A DNA stretch of 64,000 nucleotides from Gaiellasilicea sp963794385 (GTDB lineage: Bacteria > Actinomycetota > Thermoleophilia > Gaiellales > Gaiellaceae), in the NCBI GenBank assembly GCA_963794385.1, contig CAWCDT010000013.1:1-64000 (forward strand), given 5' to 3'. Below the pieces are notes generated by a model. That model saw nothing but the letters and a program-made list of their open reading frames with translations. It did not search any database and was not told the DNA's origin. The translations under genes and the position numbers were made by a program. Position 1 is the stretch's first letter. Each line of letters opens with the position of its first letter. Below are positions 15,608 to 24,985 of this stretch, in pieces.

Positions 15608-16603
15608 CTATCCCTCTTGCCCGTCGACCAGATACTGCACGAGCGCGTCGAGCTGCTCGTCCGAGAGCGATTCGCCGTACGTGGCCGGCATCACGTCGGG
15701 CTGGTACCCGCTGACGACATTCGCGTTCGGGTCGACGATCGCCGTGCGCAGGTACTCCTCGAGCGGCTCGCCGCCGGGGTCGACCGCGTTCAGCGACGGC
15801 CCGACCTGGGAGTCCGTGCCGGCCGGGGAAAACTCGTGGCAGCCGCCGCACCCAGCGCTCGCGAAGATCGCCTCGCCCGAGTCCTCATCCTCACCCCCGG
15901 CCGCTGCGCCGGCGAGATACTCGTCGTAGGCGGCGCGCTCGACGACCCGCACCGGGGCGCGCATCGTCGAGTGCCCGAGCCCGCAGAGCTCTGTGCAAAG
16001 GAGCGTGTACTCGCCCACCTTCGTGGGCGTGATCACGAGCGTCGTCTCGATCCCCGGCACCGCGTCGGACTTCTGCCCGAACTCCGGCACCCAGAACGAG
16101 TGGATCACGTCGACCGAGCGCAGCGTCAGCTTGACCGACTCATTCACCGGGAGCACGAGCTCCCCCGAGACGACCCCCGGGTCGCCGGGATACTGGAACT
16201 TCCACGCGAACTGCTGCCCGGTCACGTCGATCGGGATCGCACTCGCGCCCGCGTCCTCGTTCTGCGCGAGCACGACCGCGCTGACCACCGAGATCGCCGT
16301 CACGAGGACGGCCGGGATCGCTGTCCAGACGATCTCGAGGCCGGTGTGCCCGTGGATCGGCGGCCCGTCCGAGTCGTCTTCGGGCTGGGCCCGGAACTTG
16401 AGTACGGAGTAGATGATCGCCGCGGCCACGACCGAGAAGACGGCGATGCAGATGATCGTCGTGAACCAGAAGGTGAACTCGATCCGGTCCATCTCCTCCG
16501 AGGCCGACGTGGGCAGCCACGGGACGAGCACGGCGACGACCGATGCGGCGATACCGGCGAGGACGCCGTAGATCGTGATGCGGACAATCGAGCCCCTTCG
16601 CAC
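15608..16603 (-). CDS. ctaC: Cytochrome c oxidase subunit II with fused cytochrome c (caa3)
   Basis: A 331-residue subunit II. Two N-terminal helices are followed by the extracytoplasmic CuA cupredoxin domain with DVIHSFWVPEFGQ and the CuA ligands CTELCGLGHSTM (~residues 207-218). A C-terminal class I cytochrome c domain carries CGGCH (~residue 254) and Met in PDVMPATY. The fusion defines a caa3-type oxidase that accepts electrons through its own haem c. A further basic N-terminal membrane segment (RITIYGVLAGIAASVVAVLV) may act as signal anchor. It is the first gene of the oxidase operon, ending 3 bp before ctaD. The 116-bp gap 16604-16719 to divergent DUF6458 should hold the operon promoter. 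Confidence 0.95.
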   Translation of the reverse strand: MRRGSIVRITIYGVLAGIAASVVAVLVPWLPTSASEEMDRIEFTFWFTTIICIAVFSVVAAAIIYSVLKFRAQPEDDSDGPPIHGHTGLEIVWTAIPAVLVTAISVVSAVVLAQNEDAGASAIPIDVTGQQFAWKFQYPGDPGVVSGELVLPVNESVKLTLRSVDVIHSFWVPEFGQKSDAVPGIETTLVITPTKVGEYTLLCTELCGLGHSTMRAPVRVVERAAYDEYLAGAAAGGEDEDSGEAIFASAGCGGCHEFSPAGTDSQVGPSLNAVDPGGEPLEEYLRTAIVDPNANVVSGYQPDVMPATYGESLSDEQLDALVQYLVDGQEG

Positions 16604-16719
16604 CGCGGCGAGCCTACATCAGCCCGTCGCGATCGGCTGCAGAGCCCGTAACCGATCCGGGCCGATCACCGTTTCTCCCCAGAACAACGACAAAAACCCC
16701 CGCTACAGAGAGGACGAAC

Positions 16720-16941
16720 ATGGGTCTTGGAGTGAGCATTTTCTTGATCGCCGTCGGGGCGATCCTGACCTGGGCCGTGAACGCGACGGTCTCGGGTCTC
16801 GAGTTGCAGACCATCGGCGTGATCCTGATGGTGGTCGGCGCGCTGGGCCTCGTGCTCTCGATGATCTTCTGGTCCTCGTGGGGCGGCTTCGGAGGCGAGC
16901 GCCGGACGACCAGGTACGTCGAGGAAGGCCCGCGTTACTAG
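16720..16941 (+). CDS. DUF6458-type small membrane protein
   Basis: A 73-residue protein with two transmembrane helices (GVSIFLIAVGAILTWAV; IGVILMVVGALGLVLSMIFW) and a short polar, Arg-rich tail ending in GPRY. This is the usual layout of DUF6458 proteins common in actinobacteria. Function unknown. It is monocistronic, between the divergent oxidase operon and a strong hairpin. The ATG follows AGAGAGGA about 6 bases upstream, supporting this start. Confidence 0.85.
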   Translation: MGLGVSIFLIAVGAILTWAVNATVSGLELQTIGVILMVVGALGLVLSMIFWSSWGGFGGERRTTRYVEEGPRY

Positions 16942-16964
16942 CGGACCGGACTGACGATGGTCTG

Positions 16965-16993
16965 AGAGAGGCGGCCTGCTCGGCCGCCTCTCT
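16965..16993. terminator. Bidirectional hairpin terminator
   Basis: A perfect 12-bp stem (AGAGAGGCGGCC / GGCCGCCTCTCT) with a 5-base loop lies between the convergent DUF6458 gene and histidine kinase gene, 5 bp before the kinase stop. There is no long T-run, as is common in GC-rich genomes. Confidence 0.75.
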
Positions 16994-16997
16994 GCGT

Positions 16998-19821
16998 TCA
17001 CGCCCGCGGCAGGTCGAACGAAAAAATAGAGCCGCGGCCGGGCTCCGACTCGACGCGGATCCGCCCGCCCATGCGGCGGACGATCTCGCGGCTGATGTAG
17101 AGGCCGAGTCCTGTCCCTCCGACACCGCGCGAGAGGTTCGGGTCGAGCCGGTAGAACTTCTCGAAGATGCGCTCGTGCTCGGCAGCCGGGATCCCGAGCC
17201 CGCGATCGCGCACCGCGAATCGGACCCGCCCGTCGGCCGGGTCGATCTCCAGCTCCACGAGGCCGCCGTCCGGCGAGTACTTGACCGCGTTCTCGACGAG
17301 GTTCACGAGCACCTGGCGGAGGCCGTCGGGGTCGGCCGCCACCTCCGGGCCCGGCTCGGGCGCGGACAGGGCGAGCTCAATACCGGGCGGCAGATGGGTC
17401 TCTGCTGCTGCGAGCACCGTGCGCGCCAGCACGGTGGCGTCGGCTCTGCCGATCGAAACCTGTGCGGCCCCCGAGTCGAGCCGGCTCGCGAGGAGGATGT
17501 CGTTGACGATCCGGGCGAGCCGCTCCGACTCGCCCGCGATCACGCCGAGCATCCCCTCCTGCTGGTCGACGCCGAGCGTGACGTCCTCGCGGCGAAGCGT
17601 CATCGCGGCGCCGTAAATCGCGGCGAGCGGCGTGCGGAGCTCGTGCGAGATGGTCGAGACGAAATCGCTCTTGAGCTGCTCGACCGCCCGCTCGTCGGTG
17701 AGGTCGCGGAACGCATAGACCCGGCCCTGCGGGAACTCGACGGCGGTGAGCGAGAGCCAGAGCTCGCCGGCAGCGCCGTCGACCGGAACCGTCTGCGGCC
17801 GCTCTCCGGCCTGCTCGAGCGGCCAGCCGGCCAGGACCTCTGCAGCCTTCGCACCGTCGACGTCACGCTCGGCAAGGCCGGTGATCCGCGCCGCTGCCGG
17901 GTTCCAGAGCCGCACGATCCCGTCGCGGTCGACCAGGAAGACGCCTTCGCCGACGAACTCCAGCGCCTGCCCTGCGACGGCCCGCCGCTGCAGCTCCCCG
18001 ACGAGACGGGCGTTGTCGATCGCAGCAGATGCCCGCCGCGCGAGCTCGAGCGCCAGCTCGAGATCGGTCTCGTCGTACCGCCCAGGCTCGCGTGAGCCGA
18101 GCGTCAGCACACCCAGGGTCTCACCGCGTGAGACGAACGGGACGAACATCATCGAGCGCGAGCCCACGCGCGCGAACGCATTCCTGTCCAGGCCGATCTG
18201 CGCGAGCTCGTCCATGAGCTCGCGCGTCACCATCGGTACGAGCAGCGGCTCCCCCGCGCCGACGACACGGCGCATCAGCGGTGGCGGCCACGTCGGGCAT
18301 CGGATAGCTGTCGGGCATCGCGTCCATGAGCCGCTCCAGCTCGGGGTCGGCATGCGCGTGGGCAACCCGGAGGAGCTCCGCCCCGTCCGCGAGGAAGATG
18401 TTGCAGGCGTCCGCGATGCGGGGCACGACGACGTGCGCGATCCTGCGGAAGATCTCCTCCCGGTCGAGCGACGACGAGAAGAGCTCGCCCGCCTCGGCGA
18501 GCAGGCGAATCCGGTCGTCGGCGCGCTTGCGGTCGGTGATCTCCATGATCACGGCGCCGACCCCGATCACCTCGTCGCTCTCCGTTCGGATCGGGTAGTA
18601 GCTCGAGAGCCAGTGCCTCCGGTCGCCGATGGCCCGGCCCGCATCGTCGGTCGACTCCGTGTGCACGACCGGCTCGCCGGTCTCGAGCACGCTGCGGTAG
18701 AGCGGTTCGAGTCGTTCCCCGAGCCCCGGCAGCACGTCGGCCAGCGTCCGGCCCACGTGCTCCTCCGGAGTTGCCCGGTTGATCGCGGCGAGCGCGTCGT
18801 TGACGCGGACGAAGCGCAGGTCTCGGTCCCAGAAGCCGATCCCGACCGGCGCCGAGACGAGGAGCGTGTTCAGCTGCGCGTACGACTCCTGCGCCGACCG
18901 GAAGAGCCGGGCATTGTCGATCGCGAGCGCGGCGCGGCGCGCGATCTCGTACACGAGTGCAAGCTCGGACGTCCCGAAGCGCCGACCCGACTCGCCCGTC
19001 CCGAGCGAGATCGTGCCGAGCAGCCTGCCGCGCGTCGCGAGCGGGACGACGATGTACGAGAGCGCGTCGAGCGCCTCGTACAGCCGCAGATGCTCTTCGT
19101 CCATCGCTGCGTCCGCAAGCGCTCCGTGGCGGGCGTCCGGGATCAACACAGGCTCGCCGCTCGTCAGAACCCGCGTTACCGGATGAGACGCATTCGCCTC
19201 GGGCGGATAGCGGTGGCGGAGCTCTCTCAGGAGCTGCTCCCGCTCGGGGTCGCGGTGCGAGATCACGACCTGGCGAAGGGTCGTCTCGTCCTCGCCGAGC
19301 ACGTCGACGATGCAGTAGTCGGCGACGCGAGGGACGAGCAGCCGTGCAAGCTCGGCGAGCGTCGCATCGACGTCGAGCGAGGCGGCAAGGATCGTGCTCA
19401 CCTCGCCGAGGAAGCGGATGCGCTCCTCGGCGGTGCGTTCCTCGGTCACGTCCTGGAAAACGTTGATCACGAGCTCTACCTCGCCCTCCGGCGACAGCAT
19501 CGGCGTCGATCGCAACGTCGACCAGCGGTCCTCGCCGCTCGGCTTCAGGCGGTAGCCGACGACACCTTCTTGCGGCTCGCGCCTGACGAAGGCGAGCCGG
19601 TTCGGCAGCCGGTCGAACGTGAGCGGCGCGCCGTCCTCGCCGACGATCTCGAACCGGTCGATGACATCTAGGGCGGTGAGACGCAGCAGCTCCTCGCTCG
19701 ACTCGAGGCCGCAGAGGCGCGCAGCGGCATCGTTGGCGTAGACGAGCTCGCCCTCGGGCCCCTGTACGGTGATGCCGTGCCCGAGGCTGTCGAGAATCGC
19801 AGCCAGCTGGCTCGGCGTCAT
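16998..19821 (-). pseudogene. Multi-PAS/GAF sensor histidine kinase, one frameshift
   Basis: A large cytosolic hybrid-sensor kinase of about 940 residues once one frame change near 18285 is allowed. Order: PAS with PAC (LDSLGHGITVQGPEGELVYA; VFQDVTEERT), GAF (LGEVSTILAASLDVDATLAE), PAS (LLVSAPVGIGFWDRDLRFVR), GAF (LAEAGELFSSSLDREEIFRR), short PAS (LEFVGEGVFLVDRDGIVRLW), HisKA with FVSTISHELRTPLAAI (phosphoacceptor His) and HATPase_c with NLVENAVKYS, RDRGLGI and GTGLGLYIS. The ATG at 19821 is preceded by GGGAGAG. No transmembrane segment or partner regulator is adjacent, so it likely senses cytoplasmic redox, light or small molecules and signals to a distant regulator. The break lies inside the second GAF domain; the downstream kinase half is intact, so a sequencing indel is quite possible. 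Confidence 0.85.
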
Positions 19822-19904
19822 TCGCTCTCCCACCGTTCGCCCCACGGCCGAGACCGTACCGACCCGCCCAGGCGCAGCGCCAGAGGCGCCGGCGACCGCC
19901 ATGG

Positions 19905-19935
19905 GCGGGCGAGCGGGACGCGCCCGCTCGCCCGC
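19905..19935. terminator. Hairpin downstream of methyltransferase gene
   Basis: A perfect 13-bp GC stem (GCGGGCGAGCGGG / CCCGCTCGCCCGC) with a 5-base loop begins 8 bp past the stop of the minus-strand methyltransferase and upstream of the kinase start. It fits a terminator without a T-tract. The rest of 19822-19942 shows no gene. Confidence 0.65.
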
Positions 19936-19942
19936 TGCCCGC

Positions 19943-20767
19943 CTAGCGCCTCGTGCCGACGGCGAGGAGATACTCCTTCTCGAATCGAGCCTCCTCGGGC
20001 GTGCCGCGATTCCATTCGTCGCAGAAAGCGTCGAGCGCCTCGTCGAACTCGTCCGCCCGTCCCTCGCGCTCGGCGTTCGCCCGCGCCGCGATCGTCGGCC
20101 CGTAGTAGGACTTGAAGTGCTCGCCGTACTCACGAGGGCGTGCGAACGCTGTGATCTCGAGCACGCCCCGCTCGACGCTCCGTAGCTCGACGCGGTCGCC
20201 GAGGAGCATGCGGAGATGGTCTTCGCCGCCCCAGAGAGGCGGCGCCTGAGCGCCGGGCGGCGGAGGCGGCGCGAACGGCTTCATGGTGCGGAAGAGGGCG
20301 CCGAGCATGCCCTCCGGCGTCCAGCTCAGAAGGCCGATCGTCCCGCCGGGACGGCAGACGCGCACGAGCTCGTCGGCGGCCTCCTGATGGTGCGGGGCGA
20401 ACATGACGCCGATCGCCGAGATGACAACGTCGTACGACTCGTCCGCGAACGGCAGGTGCTCAGCGTCCGCCTCGATCCACTCGAGCTCGAGACCCTCGGC
20501 CTCCGCGCGCTCTCGACCGGTCTCGAGCAGGCTGGGGGTCAGGTCGCTGGCCGTGACTGTTGCGCCTAGGCGGGCGGCGGGAAGCGACGCGTTGCCTGTC
20601 CCGGCCGCGACGTCGAGCACACGCATGCCCGGGCCGATCCCGCACGCATCGATCAGCCGCTCGCCGACGGGCAGCAGGAACGTGTCGACCATCAACGGAT
20701 AGTCGCCGGAGCCCCACATCGCCCGGTGGCGCGCCTTGAGCTCCGAATCGACGAGTTGCGCGTTCAT
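19943..20767 (-). CDS. Class I SAM-dependent methyltransferase
   Basis: A 274-residue methyltransferase of the UbiE/Methyltransf_11 type. SAM motif I: VLDVAAGTGNASLPAARLGA (~residue 48), with the acidic motif II around TASDLTPSLLE. Post-motif segments are IEADAEHLPFADESYDVV and VCRPGGTIGLLSWTPEG. The ATG at 20767 is preceded by a strong GAGGAGGAGA site, so the longer upstream reading is rejected. Substrate is unknown; close relatives act on small molecules. It shares the strand with the neighbouring kinase and LuxR genes, 93 bp from the latter, but nothing shows a common function. Confidence 0.85.
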   Translation of the reverse strand: MNAQLVDSELKARHRAMWGSGDYPLMVDTFLLPVGERLIDACGIGPGMRVLDVAAGTGNASLPAARLGATVTASDLTPSLLETGRERAEAEGLELEWIEADAEHLPFADESYDVVISAIGVMFAPHHQEAADELVRVCRPGGTIGLLSWTPEGMLGALFRTMKPFAPPPPPGAQAPPLWGGEDHLRMLLGDRVELRSVERGVLEITAFARPREYGEHFKSYYGPTIAARANAEREGRADEFDEALDAFCDEWNRGTPEEARFEKEYLLAVGTRR

Positions 20768-20860
20768 GTCTCCTCCTCTACCTCGTTTCGGCAACCCTGC
20801 CTGGGCGCCGGACGACGCACATCGGGAGAACTCCCTAACCGCTCCCCATCTCGAGGACGT

Positions 20861-22498
20861 TCAGCGCTCGGCGCGGGCGGCAACGGCTGCGGCCTCCGCA
20901 CGGTTGCGGACGCCGAGCTTGGCGAGGATGTGGCTCACGTGATGCCCCGCTGTCTTCTTGCTGATGAAGAGCGTCGCCGCGATCTGCGCGTTCGACATTC
21001 CGCTTCCGAGCAGGCTCAGAACCTCCGTCTCGCGCGCTGTCAGCTCCCCGATCGACCGCGGTCGTGCGCCCGGCGGCGCTCCGAGCTCACGCAGGATCGC
21101 GGCGGCAGCGTCTCTCGCGCGCGCGGCGCCGAGCTGGCGGAAGGTCTCGAAGGCCGCGCGCACCTCCTCGCTCGCCATGTCGGGTGCCTCCGACGCGAGT
21201 GTCCGCGCAAGCTCGAGGCGGGCCTCTGCGATCTCATAGGGCATCCCGAGGCGCCCGAACCCGGCGAGTGATCGCCGAGCCGCGTCCCGGGCAGCGTCCT
21301 CGCGACCGCCGGCGAGAGCGACGCGAGCGGCTGCCAGCTCAGCGCGTGCGGCGATGATTGCGATGCCCGAGCTCTGCGCGAGCCGATCGAGTCCCAGGGC
21401 CGCGGCTTCCGCCGAGGCCTGCTCTTCGCCGGCGAGGCATGCGTCGACGAGTAGAGCGAGCAGCTGGGCAGTCTGCAGTGCATCTCCCTCTGCCGCGAGC
21501 AATCCGCGCTCGAGGAACGCAGTCGCGATGTGCGGCCTGCCCTGGGCGATGCGGAGGTGGGCTAGCGCCCGCAGCGCCTCAGGGTGCTCCTCCCGCCCGA
21601 CGAGGAGCTGCTCGGCCTCCTGCAGGCGACCCTGACGGACACGGAGCTCCGCCAGCGCCGCTACGGTCGGCGATCCCATCTCCGGGACGTATCGGGCATG
21701 GGCATCGAGAGCGCTCTGGAGCGCGCCTTCCGCTTCGTCCCAGCGTCCTTTCGCGAGCAGCACGTCGGCATGGATCGTCCGACACGACCCATAGAGCGGC
21801 GTCGCATTACAGTCGCGCGCGAACTCGTCGACGAGCTCGCACCATTCCGCGGCGCGCTCCCAGTCGCCTGCGCTCGTACACGCGACGATGAGGTTGCAAT
21901 ACGCCTCGGCAAGCGTGTGGACGTTCCGAACCCGGCCGGCCGACGCCGCGGCCATCGCCTCCTCGAGGAGCCTCATGCCCCGATCTCTCCGTCCCGCGCT
22001 GACCTCGGCCCGCCCCAGCAGGCTGACCGCGAACACCTCCAGGTCGCCTGCCCCGGTCTCCCGTGCAATCGCGATCGCCCGGTGGGCATGCTCGACACGA
22101 TCCTCGATGTTCTCAGCGTGTCGCGCACGCTCGACGGCCACCCAACCCTGGCCGGCGCACGTACCGGCGCCCTCCACGACGCGCTCGGCGCGCGCCAGCC
22201 AACCCCGCGCGGCAGACGCACGGCCGCCGATCAGATGCTGGTGCGATACCCAGACCGCGAGCCGCGCAGCGTCGTCACAGCGGCCGTCGCGCGCGTACCC
22301 CTCGACAGCCTGCTCGCGGGCGGCGATGGCGTCCCGTACGTCACCCAGAAACCAAAGAGCAAGACCAAGGCCCTCGAGCGCGTCGGGCGTCGCCTCGTCG
22401 GCGAGCGCGGCCTCAAAGGCAGCTCGGGCCTCGTCCCAGTGCGCCGCCTCGAGCGCGTTCCGTCCCTCTTCGAGTCGGCCGCCGAGCGTCACGTCCAT
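20861..22498 (-). CDS. TPR-containing LuxR-family transcriptional regulator
   Basis: A 545-residue regulator with many helical TPR-like repeats from the N-terminus to ~residue 470, e.g. EAAHWDEARAAFEAALADEA and LGLALWFLGDVRDAIAAREQ. A C-terminal LuxR/GerE helix-turn-helix follows (LTARETEVLSLLGSGMSNAQ; FISKKTAGHHVSHILAKLGV; NRAEA). Relatives resemble MalT/LAL regulators that have lost the N-terminal ATPase. The TPR part probably binds a protein or ligand. No obvious target operon is adjacent apart from the methyltransferase 93 bp downstream. Confidence 0.88.
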   Translation of the reverse strand: MDVTLGGRLEEGRNALEAAHWDEARAAFEAALADEATPDALEGLGLALWFLGDVRDAIAAREQAVEGYARDGRCDDAARLAVWVSHQHLIGGRASAARGWLARAERVVEGAGTCAGQGWVAVERARHAENIEDRVEHAHRAIAIARETGAGDLEVFAVSLLGRAEVSAGRRDRGMRLLEEAMAAASAGRVRNVHTLAEAYCNLIVACTSAGDWERAAEWCELVDEFARDCNATPLYGSCRTIHADVLLAKGRWDEAEGALQSALDAHARYVPEMGSPTVAALAELRVRQGRLQEAEQLLVGREEHPEALRALAHLRIAQGRPHIATAFLERGLLAAEGDALQTAQLLALLVDACLAGEEQASAEAAALGLDRLAQSSGIAIIAARAELAAARVALAGGREDAARDAARRSLAGFGRLGMPYEIAEARLELARTLASEAPDMASEEVRAAFETFRQLGAARARDAAAAILRELGAPPGARPRSIGELTARETEVLSLLGSGMSNAQIAATLFISKKTAGHHVSHILAKLGVRNRAEAAAVAARAER

Positions 22499-22595
22499 CG
22501 ACGGCGCATTCTACGAATGTGGCGGGGCGATCGACTCCGGCGACCGTCTCGGTGAGCTCGCTTCGAGGCGGGCACTTGCACGGGCGTCCGAAGAG

Positions 22596-22668
22596 TGGGC
22601 CGTGAAGGGATCGAACCTTCGACCTTGGGATTAAGAGTCCCCTGCTCTACCAGCTGAGCTAACGGCCC
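22596..22668 (-). tRNA. tRNA-Lys (anticodon CTT)
   Basis: A 73-base cloverleaf can be drawn: acceptor GGGCCGT/ACGGCCC, D-arm GCTC...GAGC, anticodon stem with loop CTCTTAA (anticodon CTT, Lys AAG), T-arm GAAGG-TTCGATC-CCTTC and discriminator A. The first anticodon-stem pair is mismatched. The 3' CCA is not encoded. It lies between the LuxR gene and the divergent UDP-sugar dehydrogenase. Confidence 0.95.
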
Positions 22669-22754
22669 GCGGCGAGAGATTGTAGCCGCACGCATGCGAT
22701 CCTCCCCCTTCGGGCGGCGACGGAGCTGCACCTGCTCTGTACGATTGCCCGCCG

Positions 22755-24014
22755 ATGCCCGACGTCGCCATTGTCGGAGCCGGCTACGTCGGCGTCCCGC
22801 TCGCCCAGGTGTTCGCCGAGGCGGGCCGCAGCGTGCTGCTCGTCGAGCGCGACGCCGAGCGCGTGGCGCAGCTGAACCGCGGCGAGAGCTATATCGAGGA
22901 CGTCCCCTCGGACGTCTTGAAGCGGCTCGTGGACGAGTACGGCCTGCGCGCGACCACGGATTACGACGAGCTGCGCGACGCCGACGCGATCCTGATCGCT
23001 CTGCCGACGCCGCTCTCGAAGCAACGTGAGCCCGACCTCTCGATCGTCAATGCGGCGACGGAGGAGATCGCGAAACGGCTCCGCAAGGGCCATCTCGTGG
23101 TGCTCGAGTCGACCACCTACCCCGGCACGACCCGCGAGGAGCTGCTGCCTCGGCTCGAGGCCTCGGGCCTCAAGGCGGGCGAGGACTTCCACCTGGCTTT
23201 CTCCCCCGAGCGCGTCGACCCGGGCCGGACCGACTGGACGACGAAGAACGTGCCGAAGGTCGTGGGAGGGATCACGGAGAAGTGCACCGAGCGCGCCGCG
23301 GCCCTCTACGCCGGGGCCGTCGACACGGTGCACACCGTCACCTCACCCGAGTCGGCCGAGCTGACGAAGCTGCTCGAGAACATCTTCCGCTCGGTCAACA
23401 TCGCCCTCGTCAACGAGCTGGCGCAGCTCTGCGAGCGGATGAACGTCGACGTCTGGGAGGTCGTCGACGCCGCCGCGACGAAGCCGTTCGGGTTCATGAG
23501 CTTCAAGCCCGGCCCGGGCCTGGGCGGCCACTGCATCCCGATCGATCCCTTCTACTTGACCTGGAAGGCCCGCGAGTACGACTTCTACACCGAGTTCATC
23601 GAGCTCGCGGGCAAGGTGAACGAGAACATGCCCTGGTACTGCCGCTCGCTGATCTCGCAGGCGCTGAACCACGGCAAACAGCGCTCGCTGAAGGGCTCGA
23701 AGGTGCTCGTACTCGGCGTCGCGTACAAGCCTGGGATCGGCGACATGCGCGAGAGCCCTGCGCTGAAGCTGATCGAGCTGCTCGAGACGGCGGGCGCCAA
23801 CGTCTCCTACCACGATCCGCACGTCCCCGAGCTGGACGAGTTCGGCCTCACCTCCATGCCGCTCGAGCCTGACGAGTACGACTGCATCGCAATCGTGACC
23901 AACCACGACGGGATCGACTACGAGGCGCTCGTGGACAGCGAAGCCGTTGTCGTCGACTTCCGCAACGCGACCGGCGAGAAGGGGCGCAAGAGCGACAAGG
24001 TCTGGAAGCTTTGA
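22755..24014 (+). CDS. UDP-N-acetyl-hexosamine 6-dehydrogenase (WbpA/TviB family)
   Basis: A 419-residue NAD-dependent nucleotide-sugar dehydrogenase. It has the Rossmann GAGYVGVPLAQ at the N-terminus, ESTTYPGTT (~residue 118), FSPERVDPG, the catalytic Cys in GLGGHCIPIDPFYLTW (~residue 259), and the C-terminal binding domain LGVAYKPGIGDMRESP. Variation at FSPERVDPG and PFGF suggests the UDP-GlcNAc/UDP-GalNAc oxidising group rather than UDP-glucose dehydrogenase. It makes the uronic-acid sugar for the next two enzymes in an amino-uronate pathway. The stop overlaps the TTG start of the next gene. Confidence 0.9.
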   Translation: MPDVAIVGAGYVGVPLAQVFAEAGRSVLLVERDAERVAQLNRGESYIEDVPSDVLKRLVDEYGLRATTDYDELRDADAILIALPTPLSKQREPDLSIVNAATEEIAKRLRKGHLVVLESTTYPGTTREELLPRLEASGLKAGEDFHLAFSPERVDPGRTDWTTKNVPKVVGGITEKCTERAAALYAGAVDTVHTVTSPESAELTKLLENIFRSVNIALVNELAQLCERMNVDVWEVVDAAATKPFGFMSFKPGPGLGGHCIPIDPFYLTWKAREYDFYTEFIELAGKVNENMPWYCRSLISQALNHGKQRSLKGSKVLVLGVAYKPGIGDMRESPALKLIELLETAGANVSYHDPHVPELDEFGLTSMPLEPDEYDCIAIVTNHDGIDYEALVDSEAVVVDFRNATGEKGRKSDKVWKL

Positions 24015-24985
24015 CGAAGACGACAGTCGGTCTCGTCGGGCTCGGTTACTGGGGCCCGAACCTGGCCCGAAACTTCGAGAACCTCGCCGACCTCGTCTGG
24101 CTCTGCGACCACGACGGCGAGCAGCGCAGTGCGCTCGCCTCCCGATATCCGCAGGCCCGTGTCACCGGCGACTATGCAGAGCTGCTCGCCGACCCAGCGT
24201 TGGCGGCCGTCGTCGTGGCCACCCCCGTGCCGACGCACTACGAGCTCGCGAAGCAGGCGCTCGAGGCGGGCAAGCACGTGCTCGTCGAGAAGCCACCGGC
24301 GATGAAAGCCGCCCAGATGGACGAGCTCGTCGCGCTCGCGGCGGAGCGCGACCTCGTGCTGATGCCCGGGCACCTGCTCCTCTATCACCCGGGCGTGCGC
24401 AAGCTGAAGGAGCTCGTCGACGCAGGCGCGCTCGGCGACGTTCTCTGCGTCTACACGAACCGCCAGAACCTCGGCATCGTGCGCACGAACGAGAACGCGC
24501 TCTGGTCGCTCGGGGTGCACGACCTGTCGGTAATCCTCTGGCTGATCGGCGAGGACCCTGTCGAGGCGGTCGCACACGGCCGTGATTTCCTCACCGACGG
24601 CGTCGAGGACGTCGTCTTCTGCTACCTGCGCTTCCCGTCCGGGAAGATCGCGCACATGCACCTCTCGTGGCTCGACCCGCACAAGATGCGCAGGATGACC
24701 GTCGTCGGCCGCGAGAAGATGGTCGTCTTCGACGACATGGAGCTCGAGCGGAAGGTGACCGTGTACGAGAAGGGGCCCTGGAAGCAGGCGGCGGGATACG
24801 GCGAATGGCAGACCCGCACCGGCGACATCCACATCCCGAAGATCGACACCGCCGAGCCGCTCAGGCTCGAGTGCGAGGCCTTCCTCGGCCTGATCGCGGG
24901 CGAGGGCGACCGACACGCGGTCGCCGCGGACGGCGCGATGGTCGTGCGGGCGCTCGACCGGCTGACGGAGTCGCTCCGTGGCTGA
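24011..24985 (+). CDS. Gfo/Idh/MocA oxidoreductase (WbpB/WlbA-like)
   Basis: A 324-residue oxidoreductase. The N-terminal NAD-binding fold has GLVGLGYWGPNLARNF. The family motif EKPPAMK (~residue 94, catalytic Lys of EKP) is followed by a C-terminal alpha/beta domain with LGVHDLSVILWLIGEDP (conserved His ~residue 174). Placed between a UDP-HexNAc 6-dehydrogenase and a left-handed beta-helix acyltransferase, it is best read as the 3-dehydrogenase that makes UDP-3-keto-2-acetamido-uronate. The start is TTG at 24011, overlapping the upstream stop; the stop lies 8 bases inside the acetyltransferase start. Confidence 0.85.
   Translation: MTKTTVGLVGLGYWGPNLARNFENLADLVWLCDHDGEQRSALASRYPQARVTGDYAELLADPALAAVVVATPVPTHYELAKQALEAGKHVLVEKPPAMKAAQMDELVALAAERDLVLMPGHLLLYHPGVRKLKELVDAGALGDVLCVYTNRQNLGIVRTNENALWSLGVHDLSVILWLIGEDPVEAVAHGRDFLTDGVEDVVFCYLRFPSGKIAHMHLSWLDPHKMRRMTVVGREKMVVFDDMELERKVTVYEKGPWKQAAGYGEWQTRTGDIHIPKIDTAEPLRLECEAFLGLIAGEGDRHAVAADGAMVVRALDRLTESLRG

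Noticed and set aside
14855..16651. 598-residue plus-strand frame opposite ctaD/ctaC
   Set aside because: Antisense composition (Arg/Asp/His rich), no family features; the oxidase subunits on the other strand are certain.
22489..22731. 80-residue minus-strand reading frame (GPLAQLVEQGTLNPKVEGSI...)
   Set aside because: It is the translation of the tRNA-Lys gene and its flanks, a well-known false protein.
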